Position numbers and translations under genes: made by a program. From Pseudomonas asiatica (GTDB lineage: Bacteria > Pseudomonadota > Gammaproteobacteria > Pseudomonadales > Pseudomonadaceae), in assembly GCF_009932335.1 (NCBI RefSeq), contig NZ_BLJF01000001.1, positions 1,302,001-1,366,000 on the forward strand: a DNA stretch of 64,000 nucleotides, in the 5' to 3' direction. Shown here one piece after another: positions 20,601-28,760 of this stretch (its first letter is position 1; every line of letters starts with the position of its first letter). Under the pieces are notes generated by a model that did not search any database, was not told where the DNA came from, and was given only the letters and a program-made list of their open reading frames with translations.

Positions 20601-22122
20601 GCGAGGGTTGCTGAATCGCGATCGACCCGAGCGCAAGCGGTTTCGCAAAGCACTCATGCAATGCTGGCGGGAACGGGTGCCCGCTCAGGTTCTCGCTCAG
20701 CATGAACGTCTGACGGTAACTTGGCAGTTCAGCGCGTATGACCTGCGCTCATTGCCTGAATTGGGCCCACTCTTCAGCTTCCCGCACGTTACCGAGCTTT
20801 CCCTGCGCAGCCTGTTGCTGAAGGAGGTACCAGAGCAATTCCTGCTTTCATTCCCCAATCTGAGCTCGCTGGAACTGAGCTACAACAAGTTGCAACGTCT
20901 GCCAGAGAGCCTGTCGTTGCTCAATGACTTGCGCATACTCGACTTGTCCGGCAATCGCATCTCTCTGGACGAGTCCCAGGCTCAAGTGCTGGCGCAATGC
21001 AGCCGGTTACGCTACCTGAACCTTTCGCACAATCGCTTGAACATGACCTTTTCTGTGGCGCAGATGAACCAGTTGGCCGAACTGCGTTTGCGCAATGCCG
21101 GGTTGGTATTGCTGCCCGAGGGCATCACGGATTGTCAGACGTTGTACATGCTCGATGCTTCCAACAACTTCATCAATCTGTTGCCCCCTAACTTCATCCA
21201 GTCCCGGTTGTGGCGGGAAGGCTACGTGGCGCTGTCAGGCAATCCTGTGCTGCTGCAACAGGCTGAAGATGTGCAGGAGGCCTGGAACATTCCGGAGGAC
21301 AGTTCAGTCCCTCACAGGTTTCGTTGGATGGACCGCCTGGACGGTGTGGAACGCGAAAATCTGGGTATCCGCTGGAGCACTATCGAGCAAATGGATGGGG
21401 TGACGAACTTCATGCAACTGCTGAAACAGCTTACGCGCTCGCAAGACTTCACCCATCCTCGATATGGGGAAATGCTGGCCTCACGCGTTCTGGCCATGAT
21501 GGAAAAGGTGGACAACTCAGCAGCACTGGCCAATGAAATTTTCGCCCATGCACTGGTCGAGAACTGCGCCGACAATGCCACGGTGGTCTTCCAGCAGCTT
21601 GAAATCCGATGCCTTGTGTGGGACGCCGAGCAGGCTGCCCCCTCTGGCAGCCAGGAACAAGCCCTGGTGAAACTGGCGCGGCAGTTGTGGAGGCAACAGG
21701 AGGTTGACTTCATCGCCTTGCGCGAGGCTGAGGCTGCAGGTGCGGGCAATGAGTCGATCGAATGGGCGCTGGCCTACTCGATCCGCTTGCGCGAGGACCT
21801 GGGCCTCCCTGGCAACGCGCGGAGCATGCTACACGCGGGCATCCCGGACCTGGATGACGCTTCGGTGATGCGCGCGGCTGATCAAGTCAGGCGTAACGAG
21901 ACAGACCAATCGGTGGCAGTGTGGATGGTCCAGCAACCGTTCTGGAGAAATTATCTCGAGAAACGCTACGTGCGCGAACTGGAAGTGCCGGCCAGTTTTC
22001 AGAACCAGTTGGCAGAGGATGCAGATGCCGAGGACGCCGCCAGGTTGATGGCGGAAATCAGGCTTTGGACCGAGAAGACCGAACTCCAACTGACCATCGA
22101 GGCTCTGCAACGGCCGGTATGA
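17635..22122 (+). CDS. Giant LRR-NEL (IpaH-like) E3 ubiquitin ligase effector
   Basis: This 1495-residue protein has three visible parts. An N-terminal half of about 1000 residues resembles the toxin-like (DUF6543) region of Pseudomonas NEL proteins and contains a hydrophobic segment near 415-440 (ATVAGVFIPALNALLLAVMV). Leucine-rich repeats span about 1040-1200 (LSSLELSYNKLQRLPESL, LRILDLSGNRISL, LRYLNLSHNRLNM). A C-terminal NEL domain follows, with ENCADNATVVFQQLE carrying the predicted catalytic Cys1311 in the position of the IpaH CEDR motif. NEL enzymes ubiquitinate host proteins after delivery by secretion systems. The GTG at 17635 has GAGG upstream. No secretion genes are nearby. Confidence 0.85.
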   Translation: MTTPSQEQPPTADTLAMEQAYQDNLIVKRLPRWIRRLRIVSLTEQNIPANGLYESQHAALRDALKDSLACRQWLEKELARIEGIDRFVKPLLRHAMQEEFGTTENVDGLYFRRWYTYTAPSQGTVWGRYPVVEKDYFDVPLIEAALDNFTPGEGRNEQHKDNCIVDSLSQRLPSPTAPAFARLCRKLDLGRRYQQHLDSVLKAPSSQASGWRSMASTLAQLYSSVMLIDACKAKSDGVLNAAELELVVDLCKHGRPGTLYESKVVARQLKAFGCDLQQIVILDVFHDKVSRKIIVYIPDDPHGPWTASPDLESFTRKVLGKRLRDKRYQDFFKRFVRRRDSQQFFSRVAKELVGVADWATREMDQHMRDYPLPLFDQLAAARIAHIKDDAALIATPVSDLDRKAQEAHRQRLVAEGWTLATVAGVFIPALNALLLAVMVWDLLGELFQAVEDWREGDTSAAMEHVLNVTKDLAVIGVTAVVWREASRAWAALDQWVPARLEDGSEKLWNGDLVPFRSAAPPAGEVADAMGIYRAQDRSWMIMDGHNYEIVQRADEEWQLAPRGGHGPLLRHNDAGAWRLWTEQPASWTDKHRMFRRLGERFARLDDEQIDQAMAVHALDADHLRALHVYGRPPEAELVDTVERLLIDRRLQTLLDDLKLGRVPEDAPLLAKARALPGVTEQGGPALAAQVSARRRQLFQKVYDGQQEPDDAAVATLRKAFPSLHCRAARELVGELSAEGAEFQALVGGTVPLRLVERARLSVLRIRVARACEALFIETPQTLDQAKVALTLLETLDVRETRPRWRLYDGGSPQPIMTTAGDGQNYRLVHDNGRFELEDALGLELRGPGELFETLAEAFAPADHAALGITEPYAPSLRAVLARQMPGHSRVLAQVLGKNPRQPWMLAPVRLEDGRVGYPLGGCQGCFARSASRPRAFEARLRDLYPAYSDEQIEDWLTTLHASGRDTDTELGVLEEQARRLNDHLKSWEWRGLLNRDRPERKRFRKALMQCWRERVPAQVLAQHERLTVTWQFSAYDLRSLPELGPLFSFPHVTELSLRSLLLKEVPEQFLLSFPNLSSLELSYNKLQRLPESLSLLNDLRILDLSGNRISLDESQAQVLAQCSRLRYLNLSHNRLNMTFSVAQMNQLAELRLRNAGLVLLPEGITDCQTLYMLDASNNFINLLPPNFIQSRLWREGYVALSGNPVLLQQAEDVQEAWNIPEDSSVPHRFRWMDRLDGVERENLGIRWSTIEQMDGVTNFMQLLKQLTRSQDFTHPRYGEMLASRVLAMMEKVDNSAALANEIFAHALVENCADNATVVFQQLEIRCLVWDAEQAAPSGSQEQALVKLARQLWRQQEVDFIALREAEAAGAGNESIEWALAYSIRLREDLGLPGNARSMLHAGIPDLDDASVMRAADQVRRNETDQSVAVWMVQQPFWRNYLEKRYVRELEVPASFQNQLAEDADAEDAARLMAEIRLWTEKTELQLTIEALQRPV

Positions 22123-22321
22123 CCAGGGCGCATTGGACTATGCTCAAGCTACAAGTGATAGAGGTACTTTTTCGGGCTCGGGACGGGGAGCGACCGCACT
22201 TGGTAACCGCCGGTTACTGTTCATTCAAACATGGAGGCCTTTTGCTGGTTTACGCTCGCTTGTCGGATCTTTCGCCCTGATCTGTAGTCTTCTGGTTTAT
22301 CGAGAGAATAAGGAGATACGC

Positions 22322-22876
22322 ATGCTCGTCCGGTCACTGACCCTCGCCACCTTGCTCGCGCTCGTCGGCCCTGTGTTTGCTGCCGACAGTGACGCGCCGC
22401 TGGCCAAGGAACTGGGCAAGGCCAGGCCCTTGGTCGTCATTGCGCCCAGCAGCGCCGACCCGACGTTGCGTGGGTTGAACGAGGCTCTCAAGGATCCGGC
22501 CACCCAGGCCGCCTTCAAGGAGCGAAACCTGGTGCTCTACAGCGTTGCCAACATGATGGGCAAGCGTGAGGACAAGAACCTGGAGCAGCAGACTACCATG
22601 GCCTTGATCCGCGAGTTGAAGCTGGGTGCCAGCAAAGGCACCAAGGTGATCCTGGTGGGCAAGGACGGTGAACGGCACATGCTCAAGGACGATGAGGAGG
22701 GCGGGGCCATTGACCCGCAGGTTATTTTCAAGGCGGTCGATGAGCTGCCTGCCAGCGAAAAAGCCATGACGGCGCCCGAACCTGTGGCTGCAGCGGCACC
22801 GGAAGCCAAGGCCAAGGACAGCAAGCCCGCCAAGCCCGCCAAACCTGCCGCGCCGCCCAAGCCGCTGGAAGACTGA
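22322..22876 (+). CDS. Secreted DUF4174-family protein
   Basis: This 184-residue protein has a signal peptide (LTLATLLALVGPVFA) and a thioredoxin-like core (RPLVVIAPSSADPTLRGL, TKVILVGKDGERHMLKDD) that fits DUF4174, a family lacking the thioredoxin CxxC. The last 40 residues are an Ala/Pro/Lys-rich tail (AKPAKPAAPPKP), likely unstructured or cell-wall/envelope associated. The ATG has an excellent AAGGAG site. Its function is unknown. It ends just before the bufferin precursor gene, with a terminator between them. Confidence 0.82.
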   Translation: MLVRSLTLATLLALVGPVFAADSDAPLAKELGKARPLVVIAPSSADPTLRGLNEALKDPATQAAFKERNLVLYSVANMMGKREDKNLEQQTTMALIRELKLGASKGTKVILVGKDGERHMLKDDEEGGAIDPQVIFKAVDELPASEKAMTAPEPVAAAAPEAKAKDSKPAKPAKPAAPPKPLED

Positions 22877-22884
22877 CCCTGCAC

Positions 22885-22911
22885 GACGGCCCCGAGGCAC
22901 CTTGGGGCCGT
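22885..22911 (+). terminator. Hairpin terminator after the DUF4174 gene
   Basis: ACGGCCCC and GGGGCCGT (22885-22892 and 22904-22911) form an 8-bp stem with an 11-base loop, followed by ttgtg. It separates the DUF4174 gene from the bufferin operon promoter. Confidence 0.65.
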
Positions 22912-22913
22912 TG

Positions 22914-22929
22914 TGTATCCCACTGTATC
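22914..22929 (+). promoter_or_regulatory. Tandem TGTATC repeat, putative response-regulator box
   Basis: TGTATC occurs at 22914 and again at 22924, a 10-bp direct repeat 111 bp upstream of the bufferin precursor start. Ten-to-eleven-base direct repeats are typical OmpR-family binding sites. The same arrangement occurs at 28761 and, less perfectly, at 26502, each next to genes of this region. Confidence 0.5.
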
Positions 22930-23039
22930 TGCCCACGCTGCAGACCCATTCCCATACAAAACCGCACCCCGCGCGATACATCCACGACATACCGCAACGG
23001 CCTAATGGCTCCACATTCCAACCACAGTGGAGCGACACC

Positions 23040-23531
23040 ATGACTCAAGTACGAAACACCCTCGGCCTGCTCGGCGCTGCCCTGATCGGCAGCATGGCTT
23101 TGAGCAGCAGCGCTTTTGCCGTCGAGCCGTTGGCCCAGGGTTACCAGCTGGCTTCGGCCAAGGTGGCAGGCGAGGGCAAGTGTGGTGAAGGCAAATGTGG
23201 TGGCAGCGCAAAGGCCACCCAAGGCGAAGGCAAATGCGGTGAGGGCAAGTGCGGCGCCAGCGCCAAGGCCGGGGCCGAAGGCAAGTGTGGCGAGGGCAAG
23301 TGTGGTGATGCCTCGTTCGCCAAGACCGACAGCAACCACGACGGCAAGGTCTCTCGCGACGAGTTCCTGGCGGTGGCCAAGGACCGTGCCGGCGACTTCG
23401 ACAAGATCGACAGCAACCATGATGGCTTCATCTCCGAACAGGAGGCGGCGGATCACCTCAAGGCGATCTACCAGGCTAATGGCAAGGCCATGCCCGAAGG
23501 ATTGTTCAGCCACCTGACCGGCAAGTCCTGA
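23040..23531 (+). CDS. hvfA: Bufferin/HvfA-type copper RiPP precursor fused to two EF-hands
   Basis: This 163-residue secreted protein has a signal peptide (ALSSSAFA), three tandem pairs of EGKCG (Cys at 48, 53, 66, 71, 83, 88) and a C-terminal domain with two canonical EF-hand loops (97[12 protein letters not shown]108 and 124[12 protein letters not shown]135). EGKCG cysteines in HvfA/bufferin precursors are converted by a DUF692 enzyme into oxazolone/thioamide or thiooxazole copper ligands. All six are set for modification here. The EF-hands predict calcium binding, an addition I do not know from described HvfA proteins. The ATG at 23040 follows GGAG. The maturase genes lie directly downstream. 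Confidence 0.9.
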   Translation: MTQVRNTLGLLGAALIGSMALSSSAFAVEPLAQGYQLASAKVAGEGKCGEGKCGGSAKATQGEGKCGEGKCGASAKAGAEGKCGEGKCGDASFAKTDSNHDGKVSRDEFLAVAKDRAGDFDKIDSNHDGFISEQEAADHLKAIYQANGKAMPEGLFSHLTGKS

Positions 23532-23552
23532 CCTTCTGCCCCATGAACCGCG

Positions 23553-23585
23553 CAACGCCCCTCCTGCTGGTCAGGCGGGGCGTTG
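23553..23585 (+). terminator. Attenuator-like hairpin between precursor and maturase genes
   Basis: CAACGCCCC (23553-23561) pairs perfectly with GGGGCGTTG (23577-23585), with a small inner dyad in the 15-base loop. It is not followed by a T tract. In a RiPP operon such a hairpin would favour excess precursor over enzyme by attenuation or by stabilising the upstream mRNA. Confidence 0.5.
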
Positions 23586-23607
23586 TGCCTGTTGCGGAGA
23601 CCTGTTC

Positions 23608-24456
23608 ATGCACCCCACATCTTTGCCCCCTGCACCGTTACAGACCGGGCTTGGCCTGCGCCGCGGCCTGTTGCCGGAACTGCTGGCCATGGAGGCTGGC
23701 GCCGTGGACTTCCTGGAATGCGCACCGGAAAACTGGATTGCCGTGGGTGGTGCCTATGGCAAGGGCCTGGCGCAGTTGGCCGAGCGTTTTGCCATTACCT
23801 GCCACGGGCTGTCGTTGTCGCTGGGTGGCAGCGAGCCGCTGGACCGCCATTTCCTTGGCCAGACCCGCCAGTTTCTCGATCGCCACCAGGTGCGCCTGTA
23901 CAGCGAGCACCTGAGCTACTGCAGTGATGACGGGCACCTGTATGACCTGATGCCCATTCCGTTCACCGACGAAGCGGTGCACCATGTGGCCGCGCGGATT
24001 CGCCAGGCCCAGGAACACCTGGAGCGGCGTATTGCCGTGGAAAACATCAGCTACTACGCGGCGCCGTACCAGGCGTTGAGCGAACTCGATTTCATCCGTG
24101 CGGTCCTCGATGAGGCCGACTGCGACCTGCTGCTGGACGTCAACAACGTATTCGTCAACGCCTGCAATCACGGCTACGACGCCCGCGAATTCCTGGCGGG
24201 CTTGCCCCAGGCGCGGGTCACCGGCATGCACGTGGCTGGCCATTACGATGAAGCGCCGGACCTCAAGGTAGACACCCATGGGGCTGCGGTGAAGGAGGAT
24301 GTGTGGGCGCTGTACGCGGTCGCCTGTAAGCGTTTCGGTGTGCAACCGACGGTACTCGAGCGTGATTTCAACTACCCGCCGCTGGTCGAACTGCTCGCCG
24401 AAACGGCGCGCATCCGTGCTGTGCAGCGTGCTTCTGGAGGGCATGCAGATGAATGA
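23608..24456 (+). CDS. hvfB: DUF692 multinuclear non-heme iron RiPP maturase (HvfB/MbnB type)
   Basis: This 282-residue TIM-barrel oxidase of the MNIO (DUF692) family uses two or three iron ions to rearrange peptide cysteines into copper ligands. Iron ligands are visible in order: [53 protein letters not shown] and KVDTHGAAV, with VLERDFNYP at the end. The ATG at 23608 has GGAG upstream. It follows the EGKCG precursor and overlaps the partner gene by eight bases, the standard A-B-C order. Confidence 0.95.
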   Translation: MHPTSLPPAPLQTGLGLRRGLLPELLAMEAGAVDFLECAPENWIAVGGAYGKGLAQLAERFAITCHGLSLSLGGSEPLDRHFLGQTRQFLDRHQVRLYSEHLSYCSDDGHLYDLMPIPFTDEAVHHVAARIRQAQEHLERRIAVENISYYAAPYQALSELDFIRAVLDEADCDLLLDVNNVFVNACNHGYDAREFLAGLPQARVTGMHVAGHYDEAPDLKVDTHGAAVKEDVWALYAVACKRFGVQPTVLERDFNYPPLVELLAETARIRAVQRASGGHADE

Positions 24457-25147
24457 GGCCTTGCGTGAGCAGCAGTACACCTTGGCCCGACACCTGCGTG
24501 ACCCGCAGCGCCATGCGCCGCCGCCGGGCGTGGAGGCCCGGCGCCTGAAGGTTTACCGCGAGCTGTTCTATGGTGCTATCGAAGGTTTGCTGGCCGGCAG
24601 TTTTCCGGTGATGCGCCAGGCGTTGGGTGAACCGCGCTGGCATGCCCGAGTGCGAGACTTCTATGCCAACTATCGCAGCCAGACACCGTTGTTCACCGAG
24701 ATTGCCGAAGCGTTCGTCGATTACCTGCAAGGCATCGAACTGGATGCACCCTGGCAGCTGGAGCTGGCGCACTATGAGTGGGTCGAGGCGCAGTTGTATC
24801 TGAGCGATGCGCAGGACCCGCCCCATGACCCGGCAGGCGACCTGCTGGAAGGGGAGCCACTGTTGTCGTGTGTGGCGCGGGTGTTGGCCTATCGCTGGCC
24901 GGTGGAGCGGATCGGGGCGGATTACCAGCCAGCGGTCGCGCCAGAGGCGCCGACCTTGTTGCTGGTTTATCGCGATGCGGGGCTGAAGGTGCGCTTCGCG
25001 CGCCTGGCGCCGCTGGCGTACCGGTTGCTGGCGCTGGAACAGGGCAGTGGGCGGGCGCGGTTGCAGGCGTTGGGCGGTGCTGTGGAGGAGGGGCTGGCGT
25101 TGCTGGAGGGGCTGCGCGAGCAGGGGGTCATCATCGGTACATGTTGA
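24449..25147 (+). CDS. hvfC: DUF2063 RiPP maturation partner (HvfC/MbnC type)
   Basis: This 232-residue protein of the DUF2063 family supplies leader-peptide recognition for the DUF692 enzyme, as MbnC does for MbnB. The N-terminal domain shows the family pattern [23 protein letters not shown] and [17 protein letters not shown], followed by [12 protein letters not shown]. The ATG at 24449 was chosen over that at 24443 because GGAGG ends at 24440, leaving proper spacing only for the former. The gene overlaps hvfB by eight bases, so the two proteins are made in step as a complex. Confidence 0.93.
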   Translation: MNEALREQQYTLARHLRDPQRHAPPPGVEARRLKVYRELFYGAIEGLLAGSFPVMRQALGEPRWHARVRDFYANYRSQTPLFTEIAEAFVDYLQGIELDAPWQLELAHYEWVEAQLYLSDAQDPPHDPAGDLLEGEPLLSCVARVLAYRWPVERIGADYQPAVAPEAPTLLLVYRDAGLKVRFARLAPLAYRLLALEQGSGRARLQALGGAVEEGLALLEGLREQGVIIGTC

Positions 25148-25176
25148 ATCGTGGTATTGGGGCGCTTTGCGCCCAA

Positions 25177-25254
25177 TCGCCGGCAAGCCAGCTCCCACAG
25201 GTACAGCGCATGCCCAGAATCTTGCGCAGTACCTGTGGGAGCTGGCTTGTCGTG
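25177..25254. repeat. REP inverted pair
   Basis: The arms ggcaagccagctcccacagg and its complement around 25229-25249 lie between the convergent hvfC and hvfX genes. This is the same subfamily as the pair at 5058. It is followed by a second partial GC-rich dyad. Confidence 0.82.
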
Positions 25255-25297
25255 GCGACGAACCGCGGCGATGGGCTGCAACGCAGCCCCGGCGATA

Positions 25298-25786
25298 TCA
25301 CCTGCAGAACCGCCCTCTGAGCCAATGATCCAGGCTCAACCGCCCAGCCTCTTTCAGCAGCAGTGGCAGCAACGCCACCAGGTAGATCAGCGGCAGCTTG
25401 AAGTTGCCAAAGCCCTGGTCGGTAATCGCATAACCTTGGGCCAGTTCGGCCAGGCTCGACCAGTGCGCCGGCCAATGCACCGCGGCAATCGCCACCACGG
25501 TCACCACCATCAGCCCAAACGAGGCCAGCCGGGTACCCAGCCCCAACAACAGCAGTAACGGCAGGATCAGCTCCGCCCACATCGACAGCTGCCAGTTCAG
25601 CTCTGCAGGCAGCAGGTTGAAGGGGAACGGGAAGTTCGCCTGCAGGTCGGCGAACCAGTTGCTGCCATTGAATTTCTCCCAGCCGGATTCAAAAAACTCC
25701 CAGGCCAGAAACAGCCGCAATGGCAGGTCGGCGCTCCAGGTACCGAAGCGGTCGAAGGTGGTCAGGGTGCGGGTCAAGGTGGTCAT
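25298..25786 (-). CDS. hvfX: DoxX-family membrane protein (HvfX type)
   Basis: This 162-residue inner-membrane protein has four helices ([67 protein letters not shown]). DoxX proteins accompany HvfABC/bufferin operons, where HvfX is thought to aid copper-RiPP maturation or copper handling. The bulky WFADL...FPFPFNLLP insert resembles the HvfX subgroup rather than general DoxX. It is convergent with hvfABC and 14 bp behind the ferric-reductase-like gene, with which it forms an operon. The subgroup call depends on context. Confidence 0.8.
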   Translation of the reverse strand: MTTLTRTLTTFDRFGTWSADLPLRLFLAWEFFESGWEKFNGSNWFADLQANFPFPFNLLPAELNWQLSMWAELILPLLLLLGLGTRLASFGLMVVTVVAIAAVHWPAHWSSLAELAQGYAITDQGFGNFKLPLIYLVALLPLLLKEAGRLSLDHWLRGRFCR

Positions 25787-25800
25787 GCTGGATTCTCTCT

Positions 25801-26418
25801 TCAGGAAAGGGCACGGGCGTTACGGCGTTGCTGACGGGCCAGCTTGGCGGTGAGCTTGACGGCGATGGCGCTGAACATCAGGGCGAACGCCAGCGGGTAC
25901 CAGCCGCCCATGGGGATGCGTTTGTAGAACGACAGGCAGAACACCGCGGCCAGTACCCACATGCCGGTACTGTGCAGGGCCTGCCAGGCATGGCCACCCA
26001 ACAGGCGCATCGGGGCCTTGAACGAGGTGATGGTGAGCAGCAGCAGGAACAGGTAGCCGAGGGTGCCGGGCAGGCTGGAAGTAAACGTGCGGCCGGCCCA
26101 GAACAGCTCGGGGAATTGCTGGGCATAGCGGTAGATCAGTACGCCGTGCACGGTGTGGGAAAAGGCGAATGCCAACCCCAGATAGCGCCGTTCCTGGAGG
26201 ATGCGGCGGCTGCTGGTGCCAGGCAGCAAGGTCACCAGCGACGAGGCCAGAAAGGCCAGCAGGAATAGCGCGAAGGAGCTGCGCGCAGTGGCACGGATCG
26301 CACTGCGCAGGCCGTCCGGATCAGGTTGGCTGGCCAGGACCACGGCGGTCATCGCCAGGGTCAGGCCGGCGAGCGTGGCGAACAGCTTCCAGCCGGAGGG
26401 AAGGGTGAGGGGTTTCAT
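25801..26418 (-). CDS. Ferric-reductase-like (YedZ/MsrQ-type) heme membrane protein
   Basis: This 205-residue inner-membrane protein has about six helices and a ferric-reductase-like transmembrane arrangement: [29 protein letters not shown] with His residues placed to bind heme b, and [17 protein letters not shown] with a second pair. Such proteins carry electrons across the membrane, for example from quinol to periplasmic metal or methionine sulfoxide reductases. It is the first gene of a two-gene operon with the HvfX-like protein, suggesting electron supply for copper or thiol chemistry in the periplasm. The electron acceptor is unknown. Confidence 0.8.
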   Translation of the reverse strand: MKPLTLPSGWKLFATLAGLTLAMTAVVLASQPDPDGLRSAIRATARSSFALFLLAFLASSLVTLLPGTSSRRILQERRYLGLAFAFSHTVHGVLIYRYAQQFPELFWAGRTFTSSLPGTLGYLFLLLLTITSFKAPMRLLGGHAWQALHSTGMWVLAAVFCLSFYKRIPMGGWYPLAFALMFSAIAVKLTAKLARQQRRNARALS

Positions 26419-26501
26419 CAGGGAGGCTCCCGGGGTGTGGTTGTGTGACCGGGAGTGTGTCGGGGTGGGGTATCTGCAGTGTGTCGGCGGTGGTGGGGTT
26501 G

Positions 26502-26517
26502 TGTATCGGATTGTAGA
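26502..26517. promoter_or_regulatory. Imperfect TGTATC/TGTAGA tandem repeat
   Basis: TGTATC at 26502 and TGTAGA at 26512 repeat the 10-bp phasing seen at 22914 and 28761. It lies 84 bp upstream of the ferric-reductase-like gene but on the opposite strand to its transcription. A nearby GTATCTGCA (26470) resembles the box at 28772. Confidence 0.35.
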
Positions 26518-26540
26518 AGTCGCTCAAGCGCCGCAGTCCC

Positions 26541-26656
26541 TGTAGGAGCGGCCTTGTGTCGCGATGGGCTGCGAAGCAGCCCCAGGTTTTCAGCTTCGCC
26601 GCATGAATTGCCGGGGCCGCTTTGCGGCCCGATCGCGACACAAGGCCGCTCCTACC
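26541..26656. repeat. REP inverted pair
   Basis: tgtaggagcggccttgtgtc and its complement at the far end enclose about 60 bp. The pair lies between the histidine-kinase 3' end and the start region of the next leftward operon. Confidence 0.87.
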
Positions 26657-26666
26657 TGAGATTGCC

Positions 26667-27953
26667 TTACTTCAGCTCGATCTGCGCGCACAGCCCGCCG
26701 CCTGCGCGGTTGCTCAGGGTCAGTCGGCCGCCCATGGCCTGGATCAGCTGATGGGCAATCGCCAACCCCAGCCCGGTGCCGCCGGTGCTGCGGTTGCGTG
26801 AGCCTTCCACGCGATAGAACGGCTTGAGTACTTCATCCAGTTCGCCACCGGGGATGCCTGGCCCGTTGTCGAGCACTCGGATCACGGTCAGGTCCCCTTC
26901 GCGGCATACCTCCAGCTCGGCAGCACCAGCAAACTTGAGGGCGTTGTCCACCAGGTTCACCAGCACCCGACGCAGGGCATGCGGGCGGGTTTCCAGCAGG
27001 CTGCCGCTGCTGCCATGGCGCAGCACCTGGGCACCACTGTCCTGGTAGTCGAACACCAGGCTGTCGAGAAAGGCATCGAGGTTGACCCGGCACGGTGCCT
27101 CGGTGCTGGTATCCATGCTGCGGGCATAGGCAACGCCTTCGCGCACCAGATGCTCCATCTCGCCAAGGTCGTTCCACAGCTTGTCCTTCTCTACTCCTTC
27201 GTCCATCACTTCGACACGCAGTTTCATGCGCGTGATCGGTGTTTGCAGGTCGTGGGAAATGGCCGCCAGCAACTGCATGCGTTCCTTGAGGTAGGCAGCG
27301 ATGCGCGCCTGCAGGGCGTTGAAGGCCACGGCGGCGTAGCGCACCTCGCGCGGGCCGCTTTCATCCAGCTGCACGCCAGGCTTGTCCGGGTCGAGATTGT
27401 CCACCGCGCGGGCCAGGCGGGTCAGCGGGCCGATCGCCAGGCGTACCGCCAGCCAGGTGCACAGCAACAGCACGGCCAACTGGATCAGCAGCACCACGGG
27501 CAGCCAACGTGCCACCGGGAGCGGCGACGGGGTTACGTCGATGGTCAGCGGAGCGCCATCGGCGAGGGTCAGGTGGGCCTGGAAGTGCGCATTCGGGCCG
27601 GGGATTTCCTGGAAGGAAAGGCGATAGTCGGCGCCAATGGCCTTGACGATCGAGTCCGCGGCCATGGGCGGGTCGCTGGTCGGCATGGCTTCGCCCGCCA
27701 GGCCCTGGTCCAGCCGGTAGCGGTAGGTACGCCGCTCCAGACGCGGCAGCCAGGCGGGGCGCTCGGCCGCGGGCAGGCGGTCGAGGATGGCCACCGAGGT
27801 GGCCACGTCCTGCTCCAGGGTGCTGAGCATCATCGAGCGGCTGCTGATGTAGCGCTCGTAGGCCTGCAGGCCGAACGACAGGCCGTAGGCCAGCACCAGG
27901 CCGGTGAAGAAGATAAGTGCCAGGCGCGAGGCCAGGGTACGTGGCCACTTCAT
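26667..27953 (-). CDS. Sensor histidine kinase
   Basis: This 428-residue inner-membrane kinase has two helices (RLALIFFTGLVLAYGLSFG and WLPVVLLIQLAVLLLCTWL) bracketing a periplasmic sensor of about 135 residues. HAMP, the phosphoacceptor H-box (AAISHDLQTPITRMK, His near 231), N-box (RVLVNLVDNALKFAG) and G-boxes (VLDNGPGIPGG, GTGLGLAIAHQL) follow. Its start overlaps the response-regulator stop by four bases (ATGA). The sensor has no obvious metal-binding cluster, so its signal is not readable; copper is suggested only by the neighbouring genes. Confidence 0.95.
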   Translation of the reverse strand: MKWPRTLASRLALIFFTGLVLAYGLSFGLQAYERYISSRSMMLSTLEQDVATSVAILDRLPAAERPAWLPRLERRTYRYRLDQGLAGEAMPTSDPPMAADSIVKAIGADYRLSFQEIPGPNAHFQAHLTLADGAPLTIDVTPSPLPVARWLPVVLLIQLAVLLLCTWLAVRLAIGPLTRLARAVDNLDPDKPGVQLDESGPREVRYAAVAFNALQARIAAYLKERMQLLAAISHDLQTPITRMKLRVEVMDEGVEKDKLWNDLGEMEHLVREGVAYARSMDTSTEAPCRVNLDAFLDSLVFDYQDSGAQVLRHGSSGSLLETRPHALRRVLVNLVDNALKFAGAAELEVCREGDLTVIRVLDNGPGIPGGELDEVLKPFYRVEGSRNRSTGGTGLGLAIAHQLIQAMGGRLTLSNRAGGGLCAQIELK

Positions 27954-28690
27954 GATGGTGACTCGAGCAGTTGCACCGGCAGCGAGAACACGTAGCCCTC
28001 GCTGCGCACGGTCTTGATGCAGCTGGGTTCGCGGGCGTCGTCACCCAGGCGCTGGCGCAGGCGGCTGACCAGCAGGTCGATGGAGCGGTCGAAGATGTCG
28101 GCTTCGCGGCCCTGGGTCAGGTTGAGCAACTGCTCACGGCTGAGCACCCGCTGCGGGTGGTCGAGAAACACCCGCAGCAGGCGGTATTCGGCACCGCTCA
28201 GGGCTACCAGGGTGCCTTCGCTGTCGAGCAGGTGGCGCGCGGTGGTGTCCAGCCGCCACTGGCCGAAGCCGAGCAGGCGGCTGCTTTCGCTGATGGTCAG
28301 GTTGGGCGGCAGCATGCGCGTGCGGCGCAGCACGGCGTTGATGCGGGCCAGCAGTTCGCGGGCCGAGAACGGCTTGGTCAGGTAATCGTCGGCGCCCATT
28401 TCCAGGCCGATGATGCGGTCGGTTTCGTCGTTGCGGGCGGTCAGCATCAGCACCGGGGTGTTGCGGTGCTTGCCGGCGCGCAGCTCGCGGCACAACAGCA
28501 GGCCGTCGTCGCCGGGCATCATGATGTCCAGAACGATCAGGTCGACGCTGTTGGCTTCGAGAAAGGCGCGCATCTGCCGGCCGTCGGCGACGATGCTGGT
28601 GCGCAGGCCGTTCTTCTTCAGGTAGTTACCGACCAGTTCGCGGATTTCGCGGTCGTCGTCGACGATCAGGATGTGATCGACGTGTTCCAT
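27950..28690 (-). CDS. OmpR-family response regulator
   Basis: This 246-residue response regulator has a receiver domain with acidic pocket VDDD (11-13), phosphoacceptor Asp55 in LIVLDIMMPGDDG and Lys106 in YLTKPF, then a winged-helix DNA-binding domain (LSGAEYRLLRVFLDHPQRVLS, IDLLVSRLRQRLGDD, IKTVRSEGYVF). It is the first gene of the kinase operon and is divergent from the DUF2790-thioredoxin genes. The intergenic region carries a TGTATt-N4-TGTATC repeat that fits an OmpR-type site, which also occurs before the bufferin operon. Confidence 0.96.
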   Translation of the reverse strand: MEHVDHILIVDDDREIRELVGNYLKKNGLRTSIVADGRQMRAFLEANSVDLIVLDIMMPGDDGLLLCRELRAGKHRNTPVLMLTARNDETDRIIGLEMGADDYLTKPFSARELLARINAVLRRTRMLPPNLTISESSRLLGFGQWRLDTTARHLLDSEGTLVALSGAEYRLLRVFLDHPQRVLSREQLLNLTQGREADIFDRSIDLLVSRLRQRLGDDAREPSCIKTVRSEGYVFSLPVQLLESPS

Positions 28691-28760
28691 GCGCTGCGTT
28701 CCTGTTCAAGAGGGGATGGGCGCAGTGTACCGAGCGCGTTCGCGCTTGCCTGCGGGGGTT

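Noticed and set aside
23163..23310. Short repeated DNA units resembling a small repeat array or CRISPR
   Set aside because: The repetition is the codon-level repeat of EGKCG motifs inside a coding gene; units are irregular and there are no spacers.
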